DNA of 64,000 bases from Entomortierella parvispora (GCA_963573315.1 OY752147.1:124001-188000), one strand, 5' to 3'; shown: positions 47,575 to 60,040, counted from the stretch's first letter. Notes: generated by a model from the sequence alone, not told the origin. Translations and numbers: made by a program.

Positions 47575-50407
47575 ATGCTTTCAATGAACTACGGTCAACA
47601 ACCAAAGTCCGTCCTCGAGACGTATATCGGTAATGCACCCATCTCATGAACCGTCATCGCCATTGGGTAGAATATGAACAGCACAGGAACTAACTAGCCT
47701 GTCACTCATTCCCCACGCCTCATGGGAACAAAAATATTCTTACAACGTAGAGCGCGCCTGCGACCCTTCGCGTTATGAACCCGACCTCGCTCTCAATCTC
47801 GAGATTTGCGATGTCATCAAGGAGAAGAAGAAAAACACGCAAGTGCAAAAAAAGATGAAAATGCATCACCCACGCATCTCGCCGAGCGGGAAGACAACAC
47901 TGGCAGATAAGAAGACTAATATCCAGCACCCCCTGTTTTTTTTTTCTTTTTTTGGGAACAGTGCACGAGAGGCAGCCATCTATATCGTTCGGTTGGTGAA
48001 CAACAGGAACATGCATGTAGCCATGTTGGCTTTGGCGGTAAGAGGACGAGAAAGAAGTTTGCTTGTTCTTATTATCTCTTCATGATATGGACAATGATTC
48101 TGACTTCGTTAATGCCAAAAAAAAACATATAGCTTCTAGACAATTGCGTAAAGAACTGCGGCTACCCCTTTCACCTTCAGATTGCTACCAAGGAATTTTT
48201 GAATGAGCTCGTCCGAAAGTTCCCTGAGAGGCCTTTGGCCTTACCGACGCCCGTCCAGAGCAGGATCTTGGAGATGATTCAGGAATGGTATCAGACTCTT
48301 TGCAAGTCGTCGAGATACAAAGAGGATCTGGTTCATATCAAGGATATGCATCGACTGTTGGCCTTCAAGGGATATAGGTTCCCTCAACTCAAGGGCGAGT
48401 CGGCAGCTGTTTTGAATCCTGTTGCTGTAAGGAATGAGTGGATGAATAATCTGATCTGGTCCGTGTCGTCCTGAGCCAGTCCTGACCCTTTTTTTTTCTT
48501 TTTTCTTTTTTTCGATGCTTGATGTCAGTCGCTCAAATCACCCTCAGAACTGGAAGAAGAGGATCGGGCGGCTCAGTCAGCAGTAAGCGCCATTGGACAT
48601 CGAAAGCAAAAAGCTCAGAGGCAGGCGATTCTGAACCATTATCCTACGCTCTTCTATAGAAACTACAAGAACTAATTCGTCGTGGTCGACCGGAAGACGT
48701 GTTAGCAGCGAACGAGCTGGTGAAAAAGATGACAGGATACGTAAGTGGAAGAGCGCTGGGTCTCTGCCAGATTTAGATTGTGAAAAAGACCATACTCACT
48801 CTACATGGTTTGGCATCATGTAGGAGCAAGAAGAAAAACCAGATTATCAAGAAGAGGCGTCGTCAGAACTGGACAAGATTCAGCAAAAGGCCGTCCTGTT
48901 GACCGAGATGTTGAATGATGTCAAGCCAGGAGAGATTATAGGTCGAGGAGATATCTTTGAGGCAAGTCAACCTACTCTATAGCGTTCAAAGTGGCATGGA
49001 TGAGAGTTGTGTCTAGGTTTCTAATTGTCACTTGTTCTAATAATTACAGGAGTTGTTGAGTACCTGTAAGGCAGCTCAGCCGAAGATCCAAAAGTTTATT
49101 AACGAGGCAGGAGAGGACGAAGACATGGGTAAGTGCTGACTGTGGACGCGGTGTCTTGCTCCATTGTATATTCTGCATTGATATTTTCCCAGGCTGACTT
49201 GTCCCGTCTTCTAGAGAAACTACTTGGAATCAACGATATTATCAACAATGTCATTGAGCAGTACAGCCAGGTCAAGAAGGGCAATTTAGTCAAGTCCGAA
49301 ATCCCTTCATTTGGCCAGGGTCATGACGACCACGGCAATGGAACCAACAATTCGGCTGCACCAGCACAACAGACATCGCTCATTGACCTTGTCGATTTTG
49401 GGGGAGAAGACAGCTCTATCCCACAATCATCAACATCTGTGACATCAGCTTCAGCGCCGACGACAACAGGTATGTGGTCCATTGGACGGATCTTTAGCCT
49501 TCGTCAGAGCGCTATAGTGGACTTGAGGCCGCAGTGAGTTAATGTTTAACGTACTCGTGTATAGGCAACCTGATGGACGACTTGATGAGTCTCAACTTCA
49601 ACGATGGACCGCCACCAGCTTGGGGTGCAGCAGGAAGTATTAGTCTGGGACGATCCAACTCTCCCTCAGGATCTTCGGCCCACTCATCGTCCTCTAACAA
49701 CGTAATGAGTGGCGCCCCTCCTGGCTACAACGTCAGTAACAACGACTTGTTTTCCATGGGAGGAAATGGTGTGTCTTCCGGAGCAGGATCACCTGCTTTC
49801 TCCAGCAGCCCAATGATGCAGGCTGGAACCTTGAGACCATCCACTCCAGGTTACCAACCCTATTCACAGACCCAGAGCCAACAACAACAACCAGCAGATG
49901 CTGCGGATACTTCATTCGGAGACTTTGACTTTGTATCGAACACTGGGGCGTCAACGGGTCCTACGTCAGGTAACATCGACGTTTGAGCCTCGTAGTTTTA
50001 ATTATAATCTTCTACCGGACTTTCCCTCTGAACTCTCCCTTCTGCTCGTTCCTTTAGTGGTACTGCTCAACAAGAGTGGATTGTTAGTCGAGCTTGAGGT
50101 CCGATACCCATCCGGAAACGCGAGTGTGATCGAAGCCAAGGCATCGTTCTCCAACTCGATGAACAGTGCCATGACCATGCTCACATTCCGCGTCGCAGTG
50201 CCCAAGTCTTTGCAGCTGCAGCTCTCGCCTCAATCTGGTCAGACTGTTCAGGCCTTCTCCAAGAAGTCTGTAACACAGGCAATGGAGATTAAGAACCCAA
50301 CATTGCAACAACCTGTGCGGATGCGGTACCATATTACATACGTGTTAGAGGGTACTGGAAAAACGATAGAGGAGCAGGGCGAATTTAACCAGTTCCCAAC
50401 CGTGTAG
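47575..50407 (+). CDS. GGA-type clathrin adaptor (VHS-GAT-GAE)
   Basis: Eleven exons: 47575-47629, 47751-47838, 47962-48037, 48133-48426, 48529-48582, 48660-48740, 48824-48961, 49050-49128, 49215-49469, 49565-49969 and 50058-50407, together 624 aa. An N-terminal VHS domain (about residues 18-160: E-R-A-C-D-P-S...N-L-E-I-C-D-V-I, L-L-D-N-C-V-K-N-C-G) is followed by a GAT three-helix region (about 200-330). A Ser/Gly-rich hinge has a clathrin-box-like L-I-D-L-V-D and S-F-G-D-F-D-F. A C-terminal GAE ear (about 510-624) begins L-L-N-K-S-G-L-L-V-E-L. GGA proteins are Arf-dependent adaptors that load cargo at the trans-Golgi for transport to endosomes and vacuole. Introns 2 and 7 have GC-AG ends (GCAAGT donors). 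Confidence 0.9.
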
Positions 50408-51193
50408 ACATTCATATTGTTGTTCAGACTTCAGCCCCCCTTGATGGCTTGCAATAAAAAGAGAAAAAAAGTCAGCCTAATGACCATTGCGCGTCTATTG
50501 CTGGCACCGAGCTTAGCGAATGGTCAATATCTCCCTAGCAAGGAAGTCGTTACTTGCGGCGTGTTGAGTCGCGATCGTCGAAAGTGTACTGTGCACATAT
50601 AAGACGCAATGGTCACCATGGCGACAGCAGGCCGTCTCGGCTCGGAGGGTGGGTGAGATCGAGCACAGTGGTGCGGCAGGGACAGGAAGAGAAGGCAAGG
50701 GGAGATGGTCACAAAGCAGTACGGGAAGATGCCATCGACACGTGCGAATGTGGGGTTGGGCGGAGAAACGCATTTGACTTGACAAATGAGAATTCGAGGG
50801 CGAGGGAGAGAGAGGAACCCTGATGATTGCCTTGGGTCTGGGACCGGAAAAGGGGGCGTGGGAGGAGAGAAAGTCAAGGAGTCCGGACTCTATGGGGGCT
50901 ACTGAACTCCCGAGTGAAGGGAGGAGACCGATCGATCCATATTTGCCTGTTCGGGGGAGGAAGGAAAGGGGAAACAACAAACGCAACACGAACACACGAA
51001 GGGTGCGCACAAACGACGTTGTCGCTTTGTCTGTCTCATTCTCGGCTTGCACGGGGGGGACTCAGCCTGTTTGCACATATAAAGGATCCGATCCAAAGCG
51101 ACGCACCTTTCTTTTCTTTTCTTTTCTTTCTTCTTCAGTTCTCCACTCCACTCCACATACTCCACACCCCACCACCCTACACCACCACCCACA
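50408..51193. other. Intergenic region with the SCP2 promoter
   Basis: Contains the 3' end of the GGA gene and, from about 51060, a TATA-containing promoter with a TTTTC/CTCCAC-rich leader. The open frames here lack recognisable domains and overlap the leader. Confidence 0.55.
51078..51083 (+). promoter_or_regulatory. TATA box of the SCP2 gene
   Basis: TATAAA at 51078, about 115 bases upstream of the ATG and followed by a pyrimidine-rich initiator stretch. Confidence 0.65.
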
Positions 51194-52108
51194 ATGTGTA
51201 AGTGATTGCAGTTCATTGTCTGTTCATTACATTGCCCTCTTTGGCTGTTTTGCCCTACTTGCATGCATAGCTGGGCATGCGCACAACAGCGCTAAAGCCG
51301 CGTCATCCGGTCGTTGCGAGCCGAGATGGACACCGACACTGCACAAAACAACCAGGATGAAGATAGGGTTACGCACAACTCCTGCGCTGCCACCGACAAC
51401 AGGAGCAAAGCTGAACAGCGTGTTCACCTCAGACGTTGACACGCCTGGAGCAATTGACAAGCCGAGCAAGCGACAAACAGGATATCAACCCTTTTGGTGT
51501 TTCAGCCTACAGGAACTCGTCAACTCCCGCTATCCAGCTGTCCAATGTCACTCACTTTCATAGGTCAATGGCTAATTCCAGTTTTTCTTCTGACTTCACT
51601 GTTCTTGTAGCCATCAAGATTGACGGTTTCAAGTCCTCCGAGCTCCTCGCCCAGATCGAGGATCAACTCAAGACTCTCTCCGAGGCTGACCGCAAGGCCC
51701 AGGTCCAGAAGGTCAAGGGTGTCTTCCAGTTCAACGTCAAGAACGCCGGCGGCAAAGTTGGTATGTTTTTATTACTTCCCTTTTCTCTGCAAACTGTTAC
51801 CTTGGCCACTTTTTGTTTTCTTTTCTTGTATCCTGACTCTTTGCAATCTCTTTTTACATAACCAACTAGGCACCTGGACTCTTGACTTGAAGAACGGCAC
51901 TGGTTCTATCGCCGTCGGTACCGTTGCCGGTCTCAAGCCCGATATCACCATCGACATCAACGACCAGGACTTCATTGACTTGGCCGAGGGCAAGGCTAAC
52001 GGACAGAAGCTGTTCATGTCTGGAAAGATCAAGGCCAAGGGTGCCATCATGCTCGCCACCAAGCTCGACACTGTCCTCAAGGCCAACAAGGTCCAGGCCA
52101 AGTTGTAA
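51194..52108 (+). CDS. SCP2 sterol-carrier-domain protein, likely peroxisomal
   Basis: Three exons, 51194-51197 (ATG plus one base), 51611-51760 and 51870-52108, give 130 aa. The single SCP2 fold shows F-Q-F-N-V-K-N-A-G-G-K-V-G-T-W-T-L-D-L-K-N-G, I-T-I-D-I-N-D-Q-D-F-I-D-L and Q-K-L-F-M-S-G-K-I-K-A-K-G. SCP2 domains bind fatty acids, sterols or acyl-CoA. The C terminus A-K-L is a PTS1-like tripeptide, which suggests import into peroxisomes. The very strong C/G-ending codon preference in the exons suggests high expression. A 413-nt intron interrupts the gene just after the start codon. Confidence 0.9.
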
Positions 52109-52412
52109 AAAGCTTTGCGGCTCCCTACCTCTTTTCCCCTTTTGTCTTTCTCTTCTTCCGTCAATAAACGGTTTGTAATATAGCCTCATGTTCATTAGGC
52201 AAAAAATGATTGTCATACTGGGTTTTGCCTTCCATGGTCAGCAAACGGAGAGGGTTTTCCAAAGGGGCTGGTTACAAAGAAAAGATTGTGTGCCCGCCAC
52301 TTTTCCGCCTCTTCTCTCTTTCTTTTTCTCAACACTTGATCTTTCCTCTAACTACCCTCATCCTTCCTCCCTTCCTCCCCAAGTAACAACCGGTCAGACT
52401 CACACATCAGCT

Positions 52413-53028
52413 ATGTGTATGTTGCCCAAGGTCAACTGCGTTTCTGTGCTCTTCAGGAGGATAGATAGCATGAAGGACCAGAAGAATTCTCACAAGCTTT
52501 GTCTGTTGCCCAAAAAAAAAAAAAGATTGTATCCCCTTTCGTAACTTCGTAACTAGCGATCGAAACCTTTGAGTCCTCCCAAGTCGTCCTCGGTTTGGAG
52601 GAACAGATCCAAACCTTTCTTTCTGTAAAGCAACGACAAGACCATATCAAGAAGATTGACGCTATATACATGTTCAATGTCAGGAACGAAGAGGGTCGCG
52701 TTGGTGAGAAGTTTTCTTTGTCCCCCTTCCTGGGAGATGTCTCAATTGCCCCGTTGACCTCTTGCAACCCGTCTAACCAGAGAAACTCACGATTTTTTGA
52801 ACAGTGACCTGGATTTTGGACTTCAAAACTGGACCAAGTGTCATTGTGGCTCAAGGAAAGACCTTGGCAAGCAGCAGCGTTGTGGATGTCACTACTGAGA
52901 TCAAGGATATGGACTTTAAAGATTTACTCCAAAGACGGTACTCTGGACAGGACCTATTCTTTATGGGCCAGATCACGACGAAAGAAAGAGAAGGGCTGTA
53001 CTTCTTGATCAAACTTACGCTCTCTTGA
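52413..53028 (+). CDS. Diverged SCP2 paralogue, C-terminal frameshift
   Basis: Three exons, 52413-52416, 52557-52703 and 52805-53028, reproduce the intron positions of the upstream SCP2 gene, including the ATG-plus-one-base first exon, and give 124 aa. F-N-V-R-N-E-E-G-R-V, T-W-I-L-D-F-K-T-G and Q-D-L-F-F-M-G-Q-I align with the neighbour. The frame stops at 53028 inside a CTCTCT run. Two bases out of frame, the sequence continues L-L-K-T-L-T-K-A-K and ends P-K-L, so the original C terminus and its PTS1-like signal appear to be lost through a dinucleotide slip. Codon choice is much looser than in the neighbour. It may be a gene in decay. Confidence 0.7.
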
Positions 53029-53904
53029 AGACGTTGACTAAGGCCAAGATCGCCACGGGTGCAGGAATAGCGAAACCCAAGCTGTAAAAGCAGAGCAGTA
53101 AAAGAGGAACAACACGACTGACCTGACAAAACAATAAAGAGTCAAAGAGCACGAAGGGAGGAGCAAGACAGTGGCGAGGTGTGAAAAAAAAAAAAAAAAA
53201 AAAAAAACAACAAAAAAATGAAGAACGGATGGTAGTCTCCATCCGAGGCTGGCACAACCTGCGGCCCAAACTGACCCCCGTGATCCACCAGACCGATCAG
53301 TGCTTCCACCATTCCTGTTGATCCATTGCTGGCCTACAGTAGGCAGATATTCAATGGCCTCCTATGCACAGGACTACTCCCGTGATAGAATGCCAACACC
53401 AAGCTTCCGATGGGCGGTACGCCTAAGTAGCTACAAGCTGCGTGGACCCAACCTCAGGTAGATCCAGCATCCCGGTATCGGTCCAAACTAGACTTACAGT
53501 GGCCTGCTGATAGCCACCCGATTCAATAATTTCAGTTCTCCTTTTCCTACTTATAGGCGTTTTTTGTGAACCATCTGCTCTTGCGGTATTAGCAGAGTTT
53601 TTGGTAGAATGATTTCATTCGACGTCGCAAAAAAACAAGTCCCGCCACAGAGTGCCCCGATGCCACGAAATCCGAAAAAGGATTCGAGTCAGTGCTTTCG
53701 AGTCAGAAGCCAAAAAAAAAAAGCTGTGAATCACTGCAAGATTCATATCGCACTACCGCCTTGTAAACAGAATGTTTCGGTCCGTTGGTCCGGCCTATAT
53801 CTTGGGCGATCTTTCTCCTCTTTTCTTCTTCTTCTTCCTCACCCTCGACCCCACACACACACTCCCTCTTCACATTGTATCCCACCCAAACACACACAGA
53901 CAAC
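53029..53904. other. Intergenic region, no gene recognised
   Basis: Holds the out-of-frame remnant of the SCP2 paralogue to 53087, an A-run at 53183-53206, about 400 bases of mixed-composition DNA (53220-53620) in which I recognise nothing, and the CT-rich leader of the DAHP synthase gene. Confidence 0.5.
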
Positions 53905-55749
53905 ATGGCCTCAGAACAATCACCAAAGATCGGCTTCAAAGATGCCCTCAACGAGCTCGACGACAAGCGCATCAAGGAGATCAAGCCATTGATCCCCCCT
54001 CAGATCCTCATGGAGGATCTTCCTCTCTCCCTCGCTGCTGCCCAAACCATTATCCTCGGTCGCCACGCTGCCGAAGAGATCATCAAGGGTCGCGATGACC
54101 GTCTTCTCGTCATTGTTGGACCTTGCTCCATCCACGACACCAAGGCAGCAATTGAATACGGTACGTGAATATTTTTCGATACTGCTCGTTATCAGTCGTC
54201 TCTCCCCGCCTTCTCGGAAACTACATGTGAAAAGTACATGACCAAACTGACAAAAAAAAACTTTGCCTATGAATCATCCTTTTATATCCTTTATAGCCCA
54301 CAAGCTCAAGGCTTACGCCGCCGAATCTAGCGCCGACTTGGCCATCATCATGAGAGTTTACTTTGAGAAGCCAAGAACGACTGTCGGCTGGAAGGGACTC
54401 ATCAACGACCCTCAGCTCAACAACTCTTTCCAGATCAACAAGGGTCTTCGTGTTGCCCGCACTCTTCTCTTGGATTTGGTAAGTCCAATTTCCCCTCTTC
54501 GTTCAGGTTTCGGTGGCGGGTTTTTTTCTCCAGACAACTCCGAGCACCAAAAAACGTTCACAAAGAGTCAACAATACGTGGGCGAGCAGCAACCGGGCCA
54601 TTGAGTCAATTGGACCATGGTGCTTGCGTTCAGACTGTCCATGGACCACACTAAGTGAAGGAAGGAGACACAGTCAGAGCTCGGCAAAAAAGGAGCAGCG
54701 GGCAGGATGGAAAAGATCGATCTTATCAGAGGGCGGCCGAGTGTGCATGAGCCAAACTCTATTGGAACAGAGTGTGAATCATATCATTTTTTTCTTTCTT
54801 TTTTGTTCCTTCCCTCGGCTTCTCTTCCTCAAAGGAGACACCTTCTTGCCTCCTATGGGAGGGTTTATGGAGGCAGGCTGGACACGGCACAACCAACTCC
54901 AATGGATGTCGCTTGTGTAGAGGATTGCGTGTTGCACATGGACTCGACGCGTCCATTTCACTGGATACCGGCCTTGTTTCGCCTGTATTCTCATTTCCAC
55001 ATGCAATCCAACTCAACGACTCACATCTTTTCCTGTTATTTTTAATCTCGCTTTCATAGAACGAGATGGGCGTACCTGCTGGATGCGAGTTCCTCGATAC
55101 TATCTCTCCCCAGTACGTGGGTGATCTCGTCTCCTGGGGTGCCATTGGTGCTCGTACAACCGAGTCCCAGGTTCACCGCGAGCTGGCCTCCGGACTCTCT
55201 GTACCTGTCGGTTTCAAGAACGGCACCGACGGTAATGTCGGTGTTGCACTGGATGCCATCAAGTCTGCTTCTTCTGGACACCACTTCTTGTCCGTCACCA
55301 AGCAAGGTCTCTCGGCCATTGTTTCGACTGAGGGTAATGACTCCTGCCACGTGATTTTGCGTGGAGGTGTCAAGGGACCCAACTACGAGGAGGCTGAGGT
55401 GAAAGCTGTTGCTGACAAGTTGGTGGCCGCCAAGTTGCCTGCCAGGATCATGGTGGACTGCAGTCACGGAAACTCTTCCAAGATCTTCTCAAGACAGATG
55501 GTTGTTGCCGAGAATATCTCCACGCAGATGGCTTCTTCAAATATCTCTGGAGATGCCATCATGGGAGTGATGATTGAGTCCCACTTGAAGGAGGGACGTC
55601 AGGATATCCCCGCCTCAGGTCCTCAGAGTCTTGTCTACGGCCAGTCGGTCACGGACGCATGTATTTCTTGGGAGAACACGGTCGTGTTGCTGGACAACTT
55701 GCGTGAAGGTGTCCGTGCTCGTCGTGCCAGGAGATCTGGAAGCGCGTAA
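53905..55749 (+). CDS. 3-deoxy-D-arabino-heptulosonate 7-phosphate (DAHP) synthase
   Basis: Three exons, 53905-54160, 54297-54478 and 55060-55749, give 375 aa, the normal length for class I AroAI-type enzymes such as yeast Aro3 and Aro4. It condenses phosphoenolpyruvate with erythrose 4-phosphate, the first step of aromatic amino acid synthesis. Signature segments are [49 protein letters not shown] and [10 protein letters not shown]. The enzyme should be metal-dependent and feedback-inhibited by an aromatic amino acid, but which one cannot be read with confidence. The second intron (581 nt) is unusually long. Confidence 0.95.
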
Positions 55750-56067
55750 AAGAACTACAACATTTTCCTTCTTGCTCGTCTTTGCATTCAACATATACTT
55801 TTATCACCCTAAACTTGTAATAAAACCAATCTGATACGACAAAAAGCACCAACGAACGCACACAAACGATGGGCGACGACAAAGCCTGAGGGTTTGATGC
55901 GAGGGAGTGGAATGGACAATCAATCACTCCCTCCTTCATTCAAATTTGTACCGAGTTTTGCGAAGGAAGAAAGATAGGAGGAACCTTTTTTGCTTCTTGT
56001 TCAGTAAGCACTTCCTGACTCGATTCCTTCGACTCTCTACAGCCGAGTTTCCTCATATAGAGACATC

Positions 56068-58237
56068 ATGAAGTCAGCTTTGATTGGTTTGACAGTTCTG
56101 CTGGCCTCCCTCTCTCTCGGTTCCTCGTTCAAACTGCACAGGTAAGAGGGGAAAAAAAAACCAATTACCTCCTAGATTCGAAACCTCCTGGACTCACAAG
56201 CTCCAAACTTATATCAACCAGGGTAACCATCAACCGTGTGGCGAGAACAGATAACTCGGAAAGCACAAGTCGCCACCTCCAGCAGACGCTGGCCCGATAC
56301 TCCATCAGGAATCCTGACACCATCCCCCTTTCTGGCATGCGACCAGAGCGAGCCCCCTCCCATCAGCAGAAGCCACACAGGGGTTCGAGAAAGACAGCGT
56401 CCGAGAAAAAAGCTAAAATCACAGAGGCAACAAGGAAGCAAGAGTCAAAAGCTCTCGAAAAAGAGAAGAAACAGTGGCAGCAAAAGCAGATTCAGCGATT
56501 CGAACAAGGGCGTCAACTCCAACAGCAACCACTTCGACTGAAAGAAGACTACGAAGAGAAGGAAGATGAGAACACTACGGCCGAAATGGACAACTTTGCA
56601 ACCGAGTCTGTTGAGCCCCAAGGAAACTCGAGACCATCATCAAGGCTATCCAAGGAAATCGATTGCCAGCGAGTGCCCATCGAGTACAATCCTTCAGAGG
56701 TGGCAGTAAGTTGTCTCCGACCCGTGGATCTATTCACTCTCTTTATCATCATCCTTAGTCTGATGAAGCTGCCACTCTTCCCCCCAGTTCGTAGGTCAAG
56801 TAGGGATCGGTACCCCACCTCAATATTTCTCGTTGGAGTTTGACATCGGGTCGGCAGACACCTGGGTTACTTCATGGCACGCCAATTGCTCCTTGAATCA
56901 ACCATGCACAGACCACCGTCGTCGAGCCCTCTTCCCCGATCGGTCCTTGACCTTTGAGCAATATCCAAATGTTACTTGGGAGGTCAATTTCAACGACGGG
57001 GCCAAGGTTGAAGGAATGTTGTCCTCGGATGTAGTTCAGGTAGCTGGTTTTGTAATTGATCGCCAGGTTTTGGGCGTGGCGTCAAATCTGAAGGATTTGC
57101 AGCAGAACGGTATTGATGGATCTCTAGGACTTGGGTTGGCGGAGCTGTCGTTTAATGGTAAGCCTATATTTTTTTTGCCATCCATCCTCTAGTCAACAGT
57201 GACAATAGTACTTGCAGAGCGCAACTGAGTCGGCTCACTAGAGAAAACATCTCATAGGTGACCCGACACCAATCGAAAATCTGATTAGTACTGGATCTAT
57301 GAAACCTGAGGTTGGAATCTGGCTTGGGAACGGCCCTCAAGGCGGAGAACTTATCTTTGGTGGTCGAGATCAAGCCCGCTACATCGGAGAGCTCTCCTAC
57401 TTTGATGTGCCATCAGGATCGGCCTACTGGTCTACACCTGTGCAGTCCTTGACAGTGATCACGCATGAGCTTCTCACCGATGGAACCAACCAGTCCAAAC
57501 TCAAATCAGAACAAATACCTTCCAGGATCGGGACACGAACAGGAGACAGTGTCCCGTCAATCATCTTCGATACGTCTTCAAACCTCATCTTATTGCCGCC
57601 GAGGGTGGCGTTGAAGGTGCACCGGACGATCCACAACTTCTTTTTCGGCTGGTATTCCGGTTATAGCTACCTTTATGGAGCCTACACCGTCTCGTGCAGT
57701 CTTGCGGACGAGATGGGCCCGGATCTGTGGGTAGAACTTGGGCCAGCGGTAGAGAAAGCGTCGAGCGAGACTTCCGCTCAGGACAAGGCGGGCACGGACC
57801 CCGGTAGGACCGACAAGCCATCAAAGAAGGATGGAAAGAAGGCAGTCAGTGATACTGAGTCCAAATCTGGGGGTCCCAATGAGGATGAAACCAAAGCCCA
57901 ACCAACTAGCAGCCTGGAGGCTCCTTTGCCGACTTCGAACTTGCCTCAAGCTCCCTCATCTTCTGACTCCATCCCTCTCCGCCCTCCTACACCGCCGCCC
58001 AATTGCCCGACGACCAACCTCAATAACCATTTCCGGATCTCGGGCCGTGACCTCGTCCGAGAACGCGTCCCGGTTTTAGGGACACTCTTTAATATCTGCT
58101 ACTCGGGCGTGCAGGCCAGCAGGACAGATGAAGACGACTGGGTGTTTGGTAACATCTGGTTCATGAACAATTACATGACCCTGGATCATCTCTATCGACA
58201 GATTGGGATCGCGCCCTCAGTCCAGCCCGAGGTGTAA
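56068..58237 (+). CDS. Secreted aspartic-protease-fold protein with altered active site
   Basis: Four exons, 56068-56141, 56222-56705, 56788-57157 and 57258-58237, give 635 aa. It starts with a signal peptide (M-K-S-A-L-I-G-L-T-V-L-L-A-S-L) and a propeptide-like Lys/Glu/Gln-rich, probably coiled-coil, region to about residue 185. Then comes an A1 pepsin-like fold: Y/F-x-G-Q-V-G-I-G-T-P-P-Q, first motif F-D-I-G-S-A-D-T-W-V, G-I-D-G-S-L-G-L-G, G-E-L-I-F-G-G-R-D and second motif I-I-F-D-T-S-S-N. Active pepsins carry D-T-G at both sites; here they read D-I-G and D-T-S. Both Asp are kept, but neighbouring positions are changed. A Ser/Pro/Lys-rich insert of about 100 residues splits the C-terminal lobe. 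Confidence 0.8.
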
Positions 58238-58398
58238 AGAACCGAACAGAAGGAATAAAGAAATGACAGATCCAAGCCTTTTGGCACCTCCGACGCGTTT
58301 TTTTAAGCGCGTGGCAGTGCTTCTTTCTTTCCTTCCATTTCGAATGCATTCGAATGCTTGCATCCGCTCATTTCTTCTTCCATCCTCATCAACTCATT

Positions 58399-59878
58399 AT
58401 GCAATTCGCGTCAATGATCCGGGATGGTGATCACCCTTTCCGACTGAATCCGTTTGAACTTACTGATACAAGTCGCTTGATCCAGGTCTACCTCAAAGGC
58501 GACACTCGCACCGTGCTTTCCTGCTGTCTCGTTTCCAAGTCGTTCTACCAAATCTTTCAGTCTCTTCTCTGGGAAGCCCTGACCATTTCCTCAGGCAAAA
58601 TAAATCAAATCCTTTGCCTCCCATCTGTCTCTGTCCTCGATGCAAACAACGGTTTCGTCCGATAACTTGCTTTTGAGCTGCGATACATAAAGCACAATGT
58701 TCTCTTGAACGAATTCCTGCCAAAGATCGAGGCGACAACATTCCCACGGCTGAGAAAGTTCCGCTTTTCTCAGTTGGACAGGTGTCAGGATCCGTTGGAT
58801 TCGCGTATTGCTATTATCTGTAACCACCAAGAAGCGCTACAGGAGCTGGGGCTGCGAGGTCTAAAGTATCTACCCGAGGCCCATCGATTGTGAACACAGG
58901 TTAATGGATTGGACAGGCTGCGTACGTTGAGTGTACACTCTCTGAACGTCCAAGGTTTGGAGCAGAACAGGTTTTTTTTGCAGGATTTTCACCAAACCGA
59001 GTCTACGAGAACTTTACCTGGAGATGGTCGGCATTTCTGATGGGTCGGCTGCGGCAATCGAATCCGAACAAGAAGGACAGCAGAAACATTTCGAGCAACG
59101 CGGGCTGACCCTAGTCGACGTGTATTGTGGCTACGAAGAAATCGACCAGCTTCTCAGAACTTTGGTCGATGCACAAATCAGACTTCCCTCGTTTCGCGCA
59201 AGATCTCAAACCCTGTATGGTCTGTGGCGTACCATTCATTGCTATGGCTGAAGAAGCATTCCCCCCCTTGACGGTGAACCAATCTGGAAACATCTCACGA
59301 AGCTCGAATTTCTTGACTACTTCAGTACGGACGACGAGCAGATTGGTTCTTTCCTAGGATCGCTGGCTCCTGGACTTTCGAGCCTAAGACCGGAGTTAAC
59401 GCAATTTGTGGACGTATCCTTTCGCACGCTGATGCAACATCACTCAAGGACCCTCACCCGACTTGACTCAAGCTCAGTGAACGGTCCCAATGGACACATA
59501 TTACATGCCATTCTTTGCACCTGTGAAGGCCTAGAATCGATCAACAGCAACCAGCTGCTCACCTCAGATCTCACGCTCTGTGATGACCCGGAACATGGTC
59601 AAGGATGTCTGGGAAATTACCAGCCGTGGGTTTGCAAGAACCTCCAGGAGTGGAATATCGATATTTGCAACAATGTAGGAGGCCAGTTCTCGACTCTCGC
59701 GCGTTTGTCAAGCCTGAGTAAGATCAAATCTCTCAAACTCAGGGCCTACTTCAGATCACAGCTGGGTTTCGAGCTCGGGCGTGGACTTGAGCAATTGGAA
59801 TCGATGAAGGACTCTCTGGAGGAAATTCGATTAGATCAGAGGAAGATTTCGCAGGAGGACTGGGGAGTGAATCGTTAG
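58399..59878 (+). pseudogene. F-box/LRR-like protein, broken
   Basis: The N terminus encodes an F-box-like segment (V-L-S-C-C-L-V-S-K-S-F-Y-Q-I-F-Q-S-L-L-W-E), as in the large F-box/leucine-rich families of these fungi. The frame stops at 58665. Further homologous-looking pieces follow in shifted frames, for example F-P-R-L-R-K-F-R-F (58705-58893), L-R-E-L-Y-L-E-M-V (from about 59005, another frame) and C-K-N-L-Q-E-W-N-I-D-I (59408-59878). At least two frameshifts and several stops separate them, so this is called a pseudogene unless unusual introns exist. Confidence 0.65.
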
Positions 59879-59993
59879 AACGTATAGACGATTGACCAAA
59901 GTCACAACCTGCCTGGGCTCGCCAAAGGATACCAGCAGGATACAGATGGTGACTAATCTTACGTTACAGAATCCTCATATCGTTTTCAAATTC

Positions 59994-60040
59994 GAGGAGG
60001 AGGAGGAGGAGGAGGAGGAGGAGGAGGAGGAGGAGGAGGT
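59994..60040. repeat. (GAG)n trinucleotide microsatellite
   Basis: About 15 uninterrupted GAG/AGG units just after the F-box pseudogene. Confidence 0.95.

Noticed and set aside
50823-51563. 246-codon frame upstream of SCP2
   Set aside because: It crosses the TATA box, the leader and the first intron of the SCP2 gene and has no domain.
53220-53620. Possible noncoding RNA or SINE
   Set aside because: No RNA polymerase III boxes, fold or repeat partner within the window could be identified.
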